A stretch of 64,000 bases of DNA from Marisa cornuarietis (lineage: Eukaryota > Mollusca > Gastropoda > Architaenioglossa > Ampullariidae). The stretch covers positions 434,001 to 498,000 of the forward strand of contig SMMW01000597.1 in the NCBI GenBank assembly GCA_004794655.1, in the 5' to 3' direction. How positions within the stretch are numbered: the stretch's first letter is position 1; every line of letters begins with the position of its first letter. The notes under the pieces were generated by a model. That model had not been told where the DNA came from. It did no database searches and worked only from the letters and a program-made list of their open reading frames with translations. A program made the translations under genes and the position numbers. Shown piece after piece: positions 46,963-58,978 of the stretch.

Positions 46963-47379
46963 GCTTCAGCTACACAACCAGTGCACGTCTTGATGTAACG
47001 TAAACGCCGACTGCCTTGCTCCCCACGTAGTGCCTTCCTTATGAACTGGAGACGATAAACCCTCGACAGCTTTATACTTTGCCTAAGTTCATCCCTCCCT
47101 CCCCCACTCCTCCCGTTAGTATACCAAGGCGCAGTGCAGCTGTAGTATCCTGTCAGTTTAGTTCTTGGAATCTATAGAAGGGTGCAAATCTGTACAACAC
47201 AAAAGCATCTAGTAAACATGCAAAGATCACAGGGAGCGTTGCAGGTAAAACCTGAAACTCCGCAGCATCCACCAGCAGGCAGGTACAAAAGTCAATCGAC
47301 CGCTTACCTCCATACAGCCCTCTGGTCATTTCGAATTACTTCATGCACCATCATCCTAACTCATGCATGCTGGGATGGA

Positions 47380-47682
47380 TCAGGCACGATGTTTCACACG
47401 AAGAGACATCCACACTGGGAATCCCATTCCGCTCCCTTCCACCTTTGTCATTGCAGCCAAGTATCTGCATGCACTGACCGCTCCAGTTTCAAAACGAGGG
47501 TAGATGCGAAACTGGATCTCGGCGAAATCGTGGTTCTCAGTCAGAACCGAGGGAAACGTTTCAAAAACAAGTTTCTTTCGCACCTTAGTCAAAGTCGGTC
47601 TACTTAGCCGATGTAGGAACTGAGTTAGTGTTTCTTTAGTTGGCCATTTGCCAGGGTAAGGATTCTTCAGTCTTTGACACTG
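47380..47682 (-). CDS. Possible orphan coding exon, unidentified
   Basis: On the minus strand a strong acceptor (TTTATCTACTTTCCCTCCCTTCAG) precedes 47682. The following frame is open for about 100 codons to a TGA at 47380, with blocks NPYPGKWPTKETLTQFLHRL and VRKKLVFETFPSVLTENHDF. A good donor (GCG/GTCAGT) also lies inside it. The pattern F-x-F-x-S-V-L...FAEIQFRIY loosely recalls TGF-beta-type propeptides, but I could not find a cystine-knot exon or a start exon nearby, so this is speculation. It could be an exon of an unrecognised gene, a pseudogene or chance. Confidence 0.25.
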   Translation of the reverse strand, partial: QCQRLKNPYPGKWPTKETLTQFLHRLSRPTLTKVRKKLVFETFPSVLTENHDFAEIQFRIYPRFETGAVSACRYLAAMTKVEGSGMGFPVWMSLRVKHRA

Positions 47683-47993
47683 AAGGGAGGGAAAGTAGAT
47701 AAAACTTCTGCGTTCGTCCGCGAGGCGCAGGTGTAGACGAATGGCCCTGTTATCGTAGCTCGAACCGGTTCTGCAAACAGCATCAAAGCCTGGAAGAAAG
47801 GCAAAACAGCACGGGGCATCGCACCCAGGCAAAATCCCTTAGGACTATAAATAACTTTTCCTAGCTCTCGAAAGTCCCCTTGCCTGGAAATCAAGCACCG
47901 TTTCCACTGTAGACTCCTGGGTAGGGCTCATTCAGGTCACGAGAAGGCACGAGGTAAAGGCTGAGGAAAGGGAGAAGGAAGACAAGAAGAAGG

Positions 47994-47995
<2 letters not shown>

Positions 47996-48060
<65 letters not shown>
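47996..48060. repeat. (TG)n microsatellite
   Basis: About 32 TG units in an uninterrupted run. Confidence 0.95.
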
Positions 48061-48061
<1 letters not shown>

Positions 48062-49980
48062 TAAGACTAAAAATTATTACAGAAAACTCTTGATGTTGTT
48101 TAGATCTTTACTGTTTATCGTAAACTACGATCTGCCGGTATTATCATTCACACGAGCAAAAACATGGACCTAATTCCTAACCGCAAATTACATGCATAGC
48201 CATCTCAACTTAGCATTACAAACTTAAGCGTGAAGAAAGAAATAATACATCTGATATAATATATGTTATGGATCGAGATATTGTAAGCCGAATGCGTCCG
48301 AAAATCCAAAGAAAATCGAAGATGTTGCTAGTTTTTGTTCCTCGCCGTTTAAAATTTATTAATAAAATCACGAAATCAGTCAAAATTATTCCATGTTTAG
48401 ACTGACCTCAGATCTTTCTACTTATCTCGAATTTAATCATGCCTAGTCTTTCTTTAGCCTTTCAGCAGTAGTGATGTTGAATGGTGAATAATTGTTAGCT
48501 TTATCTATGAGCGCAGAGGGTTCTGCTACTTCAGACAACTGGAACGAACATTCATTCACTGACGAACATTAGCAAGTTAAGTGGACGGACCTTGAAATAA
48601 TTCACAAATCGTTTAAGTGACCTGCCACCGCAAAGTTCTTTATAAGACAGAGATCCTACCTGGGCATCTTTACCGCGTAGAAGAGGCTGGAACTGAACAG
48701 TCGTCTGCTGTGACGTTTGGTCCAGCTTGGACCTCCTGACCACTGTGTGACTGCTACCTGATTAAAAGAACAAGATCTCCTTTTTTTCTTTCCTTCTCTG
48801 TTCCTCTCTTTCTCGTTCACTCACACACTCTTTCTGTCTTTTTTTGCGTGTCACCTGGCGGCGACCAGGGGGCAGATGCACAGCAGGTTGCTTAGTGCTA
48901 TCTGCATGGCTAATGCCTAACAAGCAGGTAAAATGGTTGTATTTTATAAGAAGTTTACTGCTTTGCGATAGCCACGCAGCTGTCGGCAAGTGGCTTTTTG
49001 TGCATCCGACCCTTCATCAGGCAGATCGCAGAAAGTGCTGCTTCTGTTGGCCGTAAGTTTCCTCTGATGGTATCGTCATTCACCTGCAACAGATGAGCTG
49101 ACAAGATGCACAAAGGTTAGCCACCACGAGGTGGCTGCATGACTGCCCGGCTTTTACGAGGGTAGGTAAAACAATGTTTTAAAAATTTCCACATTTTAGA
49201 ACTTTTCTGTTAACTTGTAATTACTCGTGTTGAACCTTAACATCTAACTAAAAAATCCCTTCATTTCAGCCCCGAAATCTGAAACGAAGACGTGAAATAA
49301 AAAAGCAAGGGATCATCCATTTCTTCTTCCACAGCTGTAACGACCACACCGCTGCGCTTCTGCAGGTCATCCCTCAAAGTGGGTACTTGATTGTACTAAA
49401 AAGCCAAAAATTGTCAGACATCACGTTGGAGCCTCAGTTATGTTGATAATAGGGGCCTCCAGGACGCTGCCATCTTTTTTAAGCCATTAGAACCAAAATA
49501 AATCCATCAAGGGTACCTTCATAATCCCTTTTATTTCCCATTTCTATTTCTGTTTTTGTGGAGGAAATACATGTAATTTTCAGTTAGATATCAAAATTCA
49601 ATAAACAAAAACAGAATTCTACACAAAATTACCTCCTTTCATAGTATTCTCACCGTCTCCTTCAGTTGTGACCGTAATTACATTTTAATTTAAGAAACGT
49701 TCTAGAAGCGCTGTATGAAATAGCGTGTGCTCTGCCGAATATACTTTTTGTTCTTTCTGAATTCAGACAGGTTAGCCAGATCCCAGAAAAAACTTTCCAC
49801 AGCCAAGGGCAAAATCAAACAACTCGTCCTCAAATACATAGACCTCATTGTCAAACCATTAAAAAAAATAATGTTCTAAATAGTGTTTAGTGGCATTTGC
49901 AGTCACAGCTGGAGTTTCGTCTACTGCGAAAACCCAGGAACTTGTAAAGTCGATTCATGTGCTCTTAGTGATACCTATAC
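48061..49980. other. Intergenic, nothing recognised
   Basis: No ORF with a recognisable domain and no clear repeat family were seen. The short ORFs on both strands near 48552-49056 look random. Confidence 0.5.
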
Positions 49981-50356
49981 AATTCAGCAAAGTATTTACA
50001 ATACAAAATACAATGCAAAACATCTTTATTAATCCCTCTCGGTAAATTAATTAATTAATTAATCTGCCATGCGAATTTAACATCAAACATTTCATGATGG
50101 TTACATCTAAAACAAAAACCAAAACAACCCTGAACGGGTGCTAGCTGTATGAGAACTTTCACTCAAAGACGTGTCCTAGCCATGATTTGGTTGCATATGT
50201 GGATTGCAGCCGGAATGAAAGAGTGCAGATATCTGGCTCGGGAAACTCTAAACCTACCCCTTCTATCTTTGCGTCTGTTGTCCAATTCCTGTCTGAGTGA
50301 ATGAGGGTCATCAGCTAAAATTGTAGTCAGTTTGTTGTACAGAAGCTTGTGATATA

Positions 50357-52463
50357 CAGTCGGACCTCGCTAAGTCGACCTTCCCTAAGTCGAAAACCTC
50401 CCTATATCAAATTAATTGTTAGTTCCCGGCCAAATTCCATAAGAACAATATATTTTAGATCTCCTTAACGAAGATTTTTTGGCTTCCAACCTCCCTTAGT
50501 CGAATTTTGAGTCATCACCAACCAGACGCAACTATGTCTCAAACTGTTCCAAACTATGTTCCAAACTGTCTCAAGAAAGACACTTTTATCACATTTTCCT
50601 TTCATCTTTGTCAGTCTCTTATCGGGACGAGCACTGAATAGAGTTCCTGTCGGTGTGTTTTTTCCCGTGCCGTACGTGCCGCGGAGATGACAAGTGATAA
50701 GCGTCAGCTGAAAACGTTGTCAATCGCAGAAAAAGTTACAGTCAACAGAGCCATCGAAAAGGGTGACAAGAAGAAAGTGGAAATTGCGAAGCAATTCGGT
50801 ATTCCCACAAGTACGCTGTCCACTTTTCTGAAAGAGAAAGAGAAGATTTTGAAACTCTACAGTGAGAAGTCATGTGGTCATCAGAAAAGGATGAGGGAGT
50901 GTGAGTATCCCGACATTGAACAATGCGTTTTGAAATGGTTTGTGCACGCGAGAGATAGGAACGTTCCTACTGACGGAAAGCTTTTGCAAGCAAAAGCAGA
51001 ATTTGCCAAAGAGTTGGGCCATTTTGAATATAATGCCAGCAATGGTTGGTTGGACAAATTCAAGAAAAGACACGGAATTGTGTTTAAAACGCTATGCGGC
51101 GAAAGTGCGCAAGTGCCAGAAGAAGATTGCAGTCATTGGAAACAGACACTGCCAGAAATTGTTGAAGGTTACAGTCCTGATGACATCTTCAATGCAGACG
51201 AAACCGGTTTATTCTTCCAATGCACTCCTGACAAAACAATGACTTTCAAAGGTGAATCTTGCCACGGCGGGGAAAAAAAAGTAAGAAGTGCGTGACTCTT
51301 CTTTTGGGTGCAAACATGAGTGGGTCAGAGAAGTTGCCCGCATTGTTGATTGGGAAATCAATGAAACCCAGATGCTTCAAAAATGTGAAAACGTTACCTA
51401 TGCATTACGAGGCCAATAAGAAAGCTTGGATGACATCAGAGCTTTTCTCCAAGTGGCTGAAGAAAGTGGATGCAGCAATGGTCCGGAAGAAAAGAAGAAT
51501 CATCCTTTTCATAGACAATTGCACAGCACATAACCAGATCCATGTCATGAAAGCCTTGACAATCAAGTTTTTGCCTCCAAACACGACATCTAAGCTTCAT
51601 CCTCTCGACCAGGGCATCATTAAAAAATTTCAAGTTGCGATACCGCAAACTCGTCGTCAGAAAATTGCTGCGGGATATCGAATACAAACGCCCGCTTGGA
51701 ATTGACTTGTTAGAAGCTATGAGAATGTCCCGGAAAGCTTAGTATGAAGTTACGAAGGAAACAATCAAAAACTGCTTCAAAAAGGCCGGTTTTGGGCAGC
51801 AAACCGTTGATGATTCAGGGGACTTGGAGGGAATGCAAATGGAAACAGACGACGCACTTGCAAGCCCCGAAGAATGGTCTACGGTTCTCACAGCTACTGG
51901 CGCCAATAAGGAAGTGTCCTTTCAAGACTTTCTCGAAGTTGACAGTGCGGTGAATGTTTGTGGAGAACTAACGGACGCTGACTTATTTCTGAGGTGGCAA
52001 ACGAGGAACCAAAGGAAGATGAGAGTGGAGATGAGGAAGAAGACGACAAGGATGGTGATACACATCCTGCCCCCAGTTGAAAAGAAGCGAGGCAGACTAT
52101 TGAGACACTGCGCAGATTCTTGGAATCTACGCCGAATGTCGAGGAAAATGTGTTCCGGTCCATTGAGGAGATTTTGGAGAGAGATGCCTCGGCACATCGA
52201 CGCCAAACGAAGTTAACAGACTTTTTTCTCTAAAGGTAAGCTGTTTGATTGTACTGTTCGATAGTACAGTACTGTACTACAGTACATGCATCCGTATAAA
52301 ACTATAATACTGTATAATAAACGGTTATAATACAGTAATTAAGCCAGGAAAACATTGTCCTTGATTAACCTGCGCCTATTACGCCATTTTCCCTAACTCG
52401 AAAACTTCCTAAGTCGAATTTTTTTTCGGGTCCCTTTGAGTTTGACTTAGCGAGGTCTGACTG
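50357..52463 (+). mobile_element. Tigger/pogo-type DNA transposon, full length but inactive
   Basis: The 2107-bp element has terminal inverted repeats beginning CAGTCGGACCTCGCTAAGTC (left) and CAGTCAGACCTCGCTAAGTC (right, reverse strand). It is flanked by TA at 50355-50356 and 52464-52465. Both ends and the whole transposase region are present. TA targets and these ends are typical of the Tc1/mariner-pogo-Tigger branch. Confidence 0.9.
50687..52216 (+). pseudogene. Tigger transposase pseudogene
   Basis: The N-terminus carries a CENP-B/psq-like helix-turn-helix (LSIAEKVTVNRAIEKGDKKK, VEIAKQFGIPTSTLSTFLKE). A second CENP-B-type DNA-binding segment follows (NASNGWLDKFKKRHGI). Then comes the DDE/D catalytic core with NADETG, IDNCTAHN and HPLDQG, and the C-terminus ends QTKLTDFF, typical of Tigger. 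The frame is broken in the A-run near 51272-51279, near 51627 and near 51990. A TAG stop lies near 51740, with a further stop near 52078. All three catalytic aspartates are still readable in their separate frames, so decay is moderate. Confidence 0.85.
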
Positions 52464-52883
52464 TAGTGTCTTTAAGTCATTCTGCACCCTCCCAATCACC
52501 CCGCCTGCTTTTTGTTCATGTTTTTTTTCCAGCTTGTCCTTATCCTGTTTAGCTATGCTCCCACTCCATCACACTAGGCCAAAAGTCACGGTGCTGCAAT
52601 TCACTGAAGTGTAGAATAGTTGCTGGAGTTCAGGGCGGACATTAAAAGATCTAAGTTTTCTCAAACAATAGCTTGAATAGGTGCATACCATTGAAAGATT
52701 CGTTTAACAAAGGATGTCTATTCCAAGGATTGCTTTTTCGGTCACATGTGCGTGAGATTGAAATCGATGACATTGTCCTCAGTGTAACGTAGACTGAAGA
52801 AAAAGTAAAGGTGGACATAGCTTTCGGGGCTGGGGTTCATGCCATGGAAATCGTAGGCCTGATGTTGCATATCATGAAGACGA

Positions 52884-52886
<3 letters not shown>

Positions 52887-52970
<84 letters not shown>
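52887..52970. repeat. (TCTA)n microsatellite
   Basis: About 21 uninterrupted TCTA units. The frame reading SIYLSIYL... is an artefact. Confidence 0.95.
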
Positions 52971-52972
<2 letters not shown>

Positions 52973-53869
52973 AGGTTCAGGTCCATTTTGATCAGATCCT
53001 CACCGGCTTGACCTAACGCTTCCTCGCAGGTTTACAAACTAAATCTCGTTAATTTACTGAGCGCTCAGCAAGTGTCACTATGGTTTGTTGATGTTAGAAA
53101 AGTCAAGGAGATGCCGTTAATTTCTCACGACACACAATACGCCTGATGGTGAAAAGATCGATGTTTTCTTTCCTTTCCTCTCTGTATAGACAGCATTCTC
53201 CTCGCGAATTCGGCCACGGGAAAATGCTCCGTGAGCCAGTAAGGCATCATGCATTAAAACTCGTCTGTGTGTGTGTGTGTGTGTGGGAGAGAGAAAGAGA
53301 GAGAGAGAGAATTTTTTACTTTTAATCGATGTAGGCCATGGCCCATGATTGAAGAAAGTGAACATAAAAACATAAAAACATATTTACATAGCATAGTTCG
53401 TATTCCACTTTCAAATACATATAATAAATGCACTGATTTATTTAAACTCTTATAAATATAACCTTTAGGGAAAGCACAAATATATAAAGTCTCTGGATGT
53501 ATCTAGTGTACTACACATCAATGACAATGACCAACTTTATTTGTTCCAGTGGGCAATTTGAATATGGGAATGTGCTCTAGTCGCAAAAGTAAAAGTTAGA
53601 AATAAAGGTAAGAAATAAAGTTCATTGCAAGGTGCAGCGTTAAGGATGTCAACAGTGAAAAAAATGAAAAATGAAAAAAGTGGGCAGCGACAATCATATA
53701 TCAATCATATTATATATATATATATATAATATACATAAAATAGTATCCTTACTATATACTCAGTGTCTTAGGCCTGACAATGACAGGACTAGTTAAACAT
53801 ATTAATCTTGCTATTAAACAGAATTTTACCATTAGATGGAGTTTCTCAAATTCATTGCACTGTATATAT

Positions 53870-54950
53870 AGCTTGCTAGACAACCTGTAATACTAGGGTG
53901 GTTATCTGAGATGAGTATTGAAAAATGGGAAAGGGATGTGTAGCGCCAACATTTGGGAGGGATGAATTTTTCCTGTAATCCAGTATATTGTGGACAACAC
54001 AATAAAAAAAGTGTAATTCAGTTTCTTCTACATTTTTACAGAAGGGACAATTTGGACTAATGCATGAGTCTGTTATATACCTTACTTTATGGAGCTTTAG
54101 TTCAGTAATATTTAGTCTGAATCTGACTAGGGCAATTCTCATCGCTAAATGATTTACTTTCTGCAAATATGAAGATTGGGAGAGAGTGCTTTTAAAACAA
54201 TGATAAGGATAAAAGCGGTCACTACTAGTTAGCCCCTCAGTCCATTCTTGCTTGTAACAATCTATCAATCTTTGTTTAAATTCTTTCAAAAAACATTAGC
54301 ATTTCCTACACGCTGTTGCTCCCATACAAAGCCAAAACCATATTTGTATAGAACCATCATGATGCCGTTAGTGATCTTCTTGCTTACATGATTATTAAAT
54401 AACTTTAATAAATCTTTCTGGGAAGCCTGCTCTCGGGTAGGTGAACTATTATATTTAAAGATTTTATATAAGAATTAATAAGTAAAGAATACCTCCCAGA
54501 TTCTTCACAAACCTTATATTTGGTGTTGTCAAAGACACCCCTAGAAACTTGTTCAAGCCAAAAGTATGAACCCTTGCAATTATTTTTGTATCAACATAAA
54601 GTCCCCAGATTTCAGAACCAGATAGAAGGACAGGTTGAAATAGGGAATCAAAATGCTTGAAAAAGAGGGAAGGAGAAGGATTGTCAAGCCAAAACAATAT
54701 TTTCAATATCCCTATCACTGCCTTGTGGGACTTTATTGCTAAGTCCTCTGGTGCCTGTATAATTTCCAGGTATTTCTATGATTTAACAATTTTCATCTCT
54801 TCGCCATCATAATACCCTTTTCTAGGTTGGCCAGACGACCACCAGTTTATACAAAGGTCAAGAGGCTTGGCCGTGTCAGAAAGTATATTCAGCTGACTTC
54901 GGAGCCTAGTTGCAATGTCCGAAGATAACGCTATATGATCTTCAAAGATC
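53870..54950 (-). pseudogene. Second LINE clade: RT C-terminus with zinc-binding region
   Basis: The minus strand translation reads LNILSDTAKPLDLCINWWSS, SLFQPVLLSGSEIWGLY, VHTFGLNKFLGVSLTTPN, EFKQRLIDCYKQEWTEGL and then MRIALVRFRLNITELKLHKV. It ends with CPFCKNVEETELHFFYC, a zf-RVT type C-x2-C...H-x4-C zinc site. This C-terminal layout differs from the CR1-like copies at 17-20 kb, so at least two LINE groups are present. Several stops and frameshifts make it inactive. Confidence 0.7.
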
Positions 54951-55007
54951 TGAGAGAGAGAGAGAGTGTGTGTGTGTGTGTAAGTGGCTGTGGGGGAGGG
55001 GGAGGGA

Positions 55008-55120
55008 ACTGGCGTTTTACGCCGAGCCAGCAGCTATAAAAGGCTATATCACGGCAAGGCAGCCAGCCCTGTAAGCAGATGCTACAGGCAGAGAAAGAAC
55101 AGCGAGCCCGAGACGAGAGG
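55008..55120 (-). repeat. tRNA-derived SINE, partial copy
   Basis: It matches the central and 3' part of the SINE at 58277-58455, from 'ggcgttttacgccgagccag' to 'cccgagacgag' on the + strand. The tRNA-like head is missing. Confidence 0.7.
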
Positions 55121-55229
55121 TGGTTGGGGTGCGTGCGCGCGCGCGTGCGTGCGAAAGAGGAAGAGAAAGCTGTCGACGACACTTCGCATCACAAGACAAT
55201 AGAAACACATTTATAGAGCTTCCATTCGA

Positions 55230-55912
55230 ATTATTTATTTTTTCAAAGAGACAACAAAGGGAAATAATAATGATAATAATAATTTTCGCTCACTTTATTT
55301 ACAACCTTGAATAAAACAACAATAATGTATTCATTCATTCCCTCACCCACTTACAAAGATGAACACAAATGATGAACTGCATTCATACGTTAGAAGGTCC
55401 TACGGTAAAGGCCATAACAGAAGAAAAGCTTGAAGAAAATTCTAAGTGATGATAAAGAAGAAAGATCTGCTTCCACACTGGCGACGTTTGCGTGACAACA
55501 AAATAACATCGATATATGAATGAAAATGACAAGGCGAGCTTATCGTAATGTTCACAAATGTTATTTGCCAGCAAATGTAAACAGAAGTGACTGGCCAGTT
55601 CATCGAACAGAGCATAAAAGTTGCTTGCTAGTTCATCACATTGTCAACGGAGAGTTTACTGAAATTTAAGCAAAACTTACTGGTTGGTTAGTCGAAGGGT
55701 GAATAAAAGTGCTAGGCAACTTAATGAAAGTATGAACTCTGAATTTAAAAAAAAAGCATGCCTTCGAACGCGCGAACCTGCAGAATCTCACCACACATGA
55801 CCTCACTGTGGTTATTAAACCTGACTCTTCAGTCCTGACGAGACTCTTTCTGCCTCTGTCTCCATCCTTCCTCCTCCACACCCCCAATCCCCCAATCTCC
55901 CACCTTCTCTTT
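55230..55912 (-). other. Predicted 3' UTR of the TNFR-like gene
   Basis: Noncoding minus-strand sequence follows the TGA at 55915-55913. AATAAA signals on the minus strand (TTTATT on the + strand) occur near 55297 and 55234. The terminal region is AT-rich. Extent is predicted only. Confidence 0.35.
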
Positions 55913-58900
55913 TCAGCTGACAGCAAGGCTACTTCTGCTGCTGGATTCGCTGCTGCTGTTACTGCTGTTGCCGCTGTCGTTGCATTGCTCGTGGGATGAA
56001 GGAACGAGATCATAATTGACATCGGGGGCTTCAGGGTCGCAGACGGGCTGGTGGGCGTGGTCTCGTCGTCCGAGGCAACGCCATGGACACGGTCGACAGC
56101 ACAGAGACTTCAGTGCGCGGGGCAGGGGAGGTCTCTTGACAGCTGTATACAAAGTCAAGACGTACATTGATAATGGCCATACATAACTGTAAATAAATTT
56201 GAAACTATGGAGAAAGCCTAAAGAAGCCAGGATATTCTCCAAAAGTTTAAAGACAGTCGCAATTTTTGTCGTAAGATTGATACCCTAAAGAAAGATGGCG
56301 GGAGGAGACAGGTGCTTCGTTTGAAATTATTATTATGTGACAAATTCTTACATGCCGTCTGCTGTGGTTGATTCAGGTGAATGCGGGTTCGCCATTTCAT
56401 CCACCAGCACATCAAGAAGAGGCCGACAACAACCGAAACAGTGCACGCAGCTATTAACAGTCCGAAGTGCAGTCTGCCTACAGGTGTGAACATGCACATG
56501 TACAGTGTGAGGAACACGCGCATTCACAGTGTGATCAAATAATAATAATAATAATAATGATGACATTTATACAGCCCTTGCACCAGTTGCACAACACGTT
56601 TCTAAACCTCAAAACTGTTATAAAGAAGCAAAATCTCTTCTGAGCCATTTTGATGCATTGCAGAAAAACATACAAAAAATTGTACTGACAGGACGGAAAG
56701 TCAGACTTAAACAACTTTATCTTACTTAAAGCAGTTTTAGTTTTAAAAATTCTAAACTTGTGGTGTGCACTTTAAACTAATTATCGAAATAGAGTTATGG
56801 CCTAAAAGTGTTTAAAAATATAAATGTGTTGTGCAGCTGGCCCACAAGAAGACTTTGTACAGTAAGATTAAGTCTCAGTCTAATGAAGAAACAAAACAAA
56901 ATCAAAGTGTGACAAAGTATGATAAACATGCACACGAGGAACAAATCATTAGGTGGCCTGTGCGTCTACATGAGTTTATTTCAATATAAGCCGACATTTT
57001 TGTTCTCAGTATACATTGCCGCTCTCAGTGACTAATTTTTTTTTTTTGTGGTGAACAACCTTGAAGCAAAAGTTTCGACGAGAAACAAATATTAGATGAC
57101 TTATATCGGAAATGTCCGATCTAATTCATGGATCGTGTCTGACTGCGTCAACATTATGCACAACGGAAATTTCCGATTCTCTCTCTCTCTTTATATACAT
57201 AACGCGTTTGACAGGTAGGTATTCCCACAATTACAAGTGATGGGGGTAGGCAGCACTCCCCTACCCACCCACCCCCAACACACACACAGAGTTGACAGCC
57301 TTATCATGCTCTTTGCTATACGGCGGCGATAAGATATTCGACACCCCAAAACAAATAGCTTGTCAATAGAGTGAAAGGCGGATTTTTATTATATTTGCAA
57401 ACCTTGTATTTCGAGACTTCGTATGCTCTCTCTCATCTCTCCGATCTCACTTTGCACAGTCTTCATGTCCCGTTTTGCAAGTAAAACTGGAACAGAGAGC
57501 AGAACGCAAAGATTAAAAAAAAAAGTACAAGCACAAATGAATGCGAGCACAGAGAGCCACTACACACTTTAAAACGACAGTGACGATGACATTATGACAA
57601 CGATGATGTATGGTGGTGATACCACTAGACTGTAATGCTACTGCCTTCAGTTCTTTCCAATAATTCTTTTTTGTTTGCTGACGAACGTCAGTGTTTGTCA
57701 AAGTTTGTCTCCCATCCCTCTCCCTCCCGCTATTTCATTTTTTTTTCTGGATAGAAGCGGAAAAGACCTACGTTCACACATAGTCAGACATGGAGAAATC
57801 TTCTCTCTGATGTGACTGATATTCTGCGTGCACCACACAGCCACCTCGCTACACATGCGACAGCCCTGGAAGGATTTGCTTTGGCTACAAAACTCTCCAA
57901 CTTCGCACTGCCTTCCGTAGCAGTTGCTGAATGTCGGTGTCTTATCCTGTGCCGCGCAGTGATGCAGTGATATGAGCACCAGGACCAGGCTCACCAGGTG
58001 TGAGGACTTCGTATCTACCAGTGATACCTGTAAGCATGCAACCAAGCGTGTGTGAATACCCACAACTACAAGCAAAAAAATTAACAGCCAAGAAATTGTA
58101 GAAGTTATAACTACCCCGTCTTTATAATAATAATAAGAAGAAAAAGAAGCGCATTTACATACTGTATAGTGGGTGCAATGTGCATACATAGACACAGAAC
58201 TAAACATGGTAAAGTCGCAACATACAAGGTATAATACAGACTAAGGTATGATAGAGGTGAACCTGTTTTTCTTTTAAATTGGCGTTTTACGCCGAGTCAG
58301 CAACTAAGGCTATATCACGGCAAGGCAACCAGCCCTGTAAACAGATGCCACATGCAGAGAAAGAACTAGCGTGCCCGAGACGAGAACTGAACCCAGGACA
58401 GCCAACCTTCACTGTATTGGTGACAGGCGCTAACCGTTGCGCCACCGGACCGCCCAGGTGAACCTGTGGTTTTTTTCTGCATGGTAAGATCATCAAAAAT
58501 GCAGTAATTGCTACAGCCATTAATCAACAAGTATTTCCACTAAATTAGACCTACTCAGCATCACAACTAGTGTGGTTACAGCACGGGCCTACCTCTCTCT
58601 CTATATATATATATATGTATATACAAAGAGAGGAGGGAGTCTGTGGGTCAACTGTGCAATCAACAAATATTCCAACAAGAAGCAGCTTCCATACTCATTC
58701 CTATGTAAACTGATCAAAACGCACATGAAGAAACGTAGAAGCCACAGGATCGAATCCCCTGCAGGCATGATTGTATTCTACGAGCGTTCCTTTCTCGCGG
58801 AATTAAATATTTTTTAAGCAAATAACGACTAATTCTTGAAATGCTCCTTGTTACTGCAGTGCAGGTACACGACAGGTTACAAAGGTGTGAAACAATCATA

Positions 58901-58978
58901 TGCAGCGACAGTCATATAAACAAAATGATTCTGAGTCAAATTTACATTTGGATTTCCCAATAAATTACTGACCTCCAT
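55913..58978 (-). CDS. Type I membrane protein with one TNFR-like cysteine-rich domain (Grindelwald/BCMA-like)
   Basis: I assembled this gene from five minus-strand exons: 58978-58973 (ATG GAG, donor GTCAGT), 58027-57772, 57486-57403, 56477-56352 and 56142-55913. All phases match, giving 233 aa. Residues 1-28 are a signal peptide ending HHCAA. Residues 38-86 form a compact domain with eight cysteines (C38, C43, C49, C58, C61, C68, C82, C86). The spacing C-x8-C-x2-C-x6-C-x13-C-x3-C recalls the single CRD of BCMA/TACI and of Drosophila Grindelwald, the TNF receptor for Eiger. Residues 89-115 look like a coiled coil (MKTVQSEIGEMRESIRSLEI), 118-139 is a membrane helix, and the 90-residue tail is basic then Ser-rich. 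A JNK/NF-kB signalling role is inferred from family only. The weakest junction is the donor at 57402 (GTTTGC). Confidence 0.65.
58277..58455 (-). repeat. tRNA-derived SINE, well-preserved copy (upstream of TNFR-like exon 2)
   Basis: The minus strand reads GGTGGCGCAACGGTTAGCGC (A-box), then GGGTTCAGTTCTCG (B-box) 60-70 bp later, then the shared central block 'GCCTTGCCGTGATATAGCC' and the end 'CGGCGTAAAACGCCAATT'. It lies in the first intron of the TNFR-like gene in the sense orientation and is the best reference copy of the family here. Confidence 0.85.

Larger units (their letters stand above)
49985..52720 (-). pseudogene. LINE C-terminal remnant split by a Tigger element
   Basis: The pieces 52720-52464 and 50356-49985, read on the minus strand and joined across the Tigger, give LINE C-terminal sequence. 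The first shows LRSFNVRPELQQLFYTSV and QDKDKLEKKHEQKAGGVIG. The second shows KLTTILADDPHSLRQELDNR and GRFRVSRARYLHSFIPAAIH. The motif DPxHxLxxE...GRxRxxRxRYxxSFIPxAI is common after the RT domain in several invertebrate LINEs. The 3' end carries 'ttaataaagatgttttgcat' and a tail near 49985. It is old and frameshifted. Confidence 0.65.

Noticed and set aside
52811..53011. ORF with SIYL repeats
   Set aside because: Translation of a TCTA microsatellite.
57698..58207. 169-codon ORF read straight through the TNFR-like cysteine exon, starting at 58207
   Set aside because: Its N-terminal part crosses a splice acceptor at 58028-58029 and its C-terminal part crosses a donor at 57771. The spliced model gives a clean signal peptide and membrane helix instead.
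58277..58455. tRNA gene on the minus strand
   Set aside because: A-box and B-box are present but the sequence continues into a shared SINE body and recurs in the window; no intact tRNA cloverleaf end was seen.
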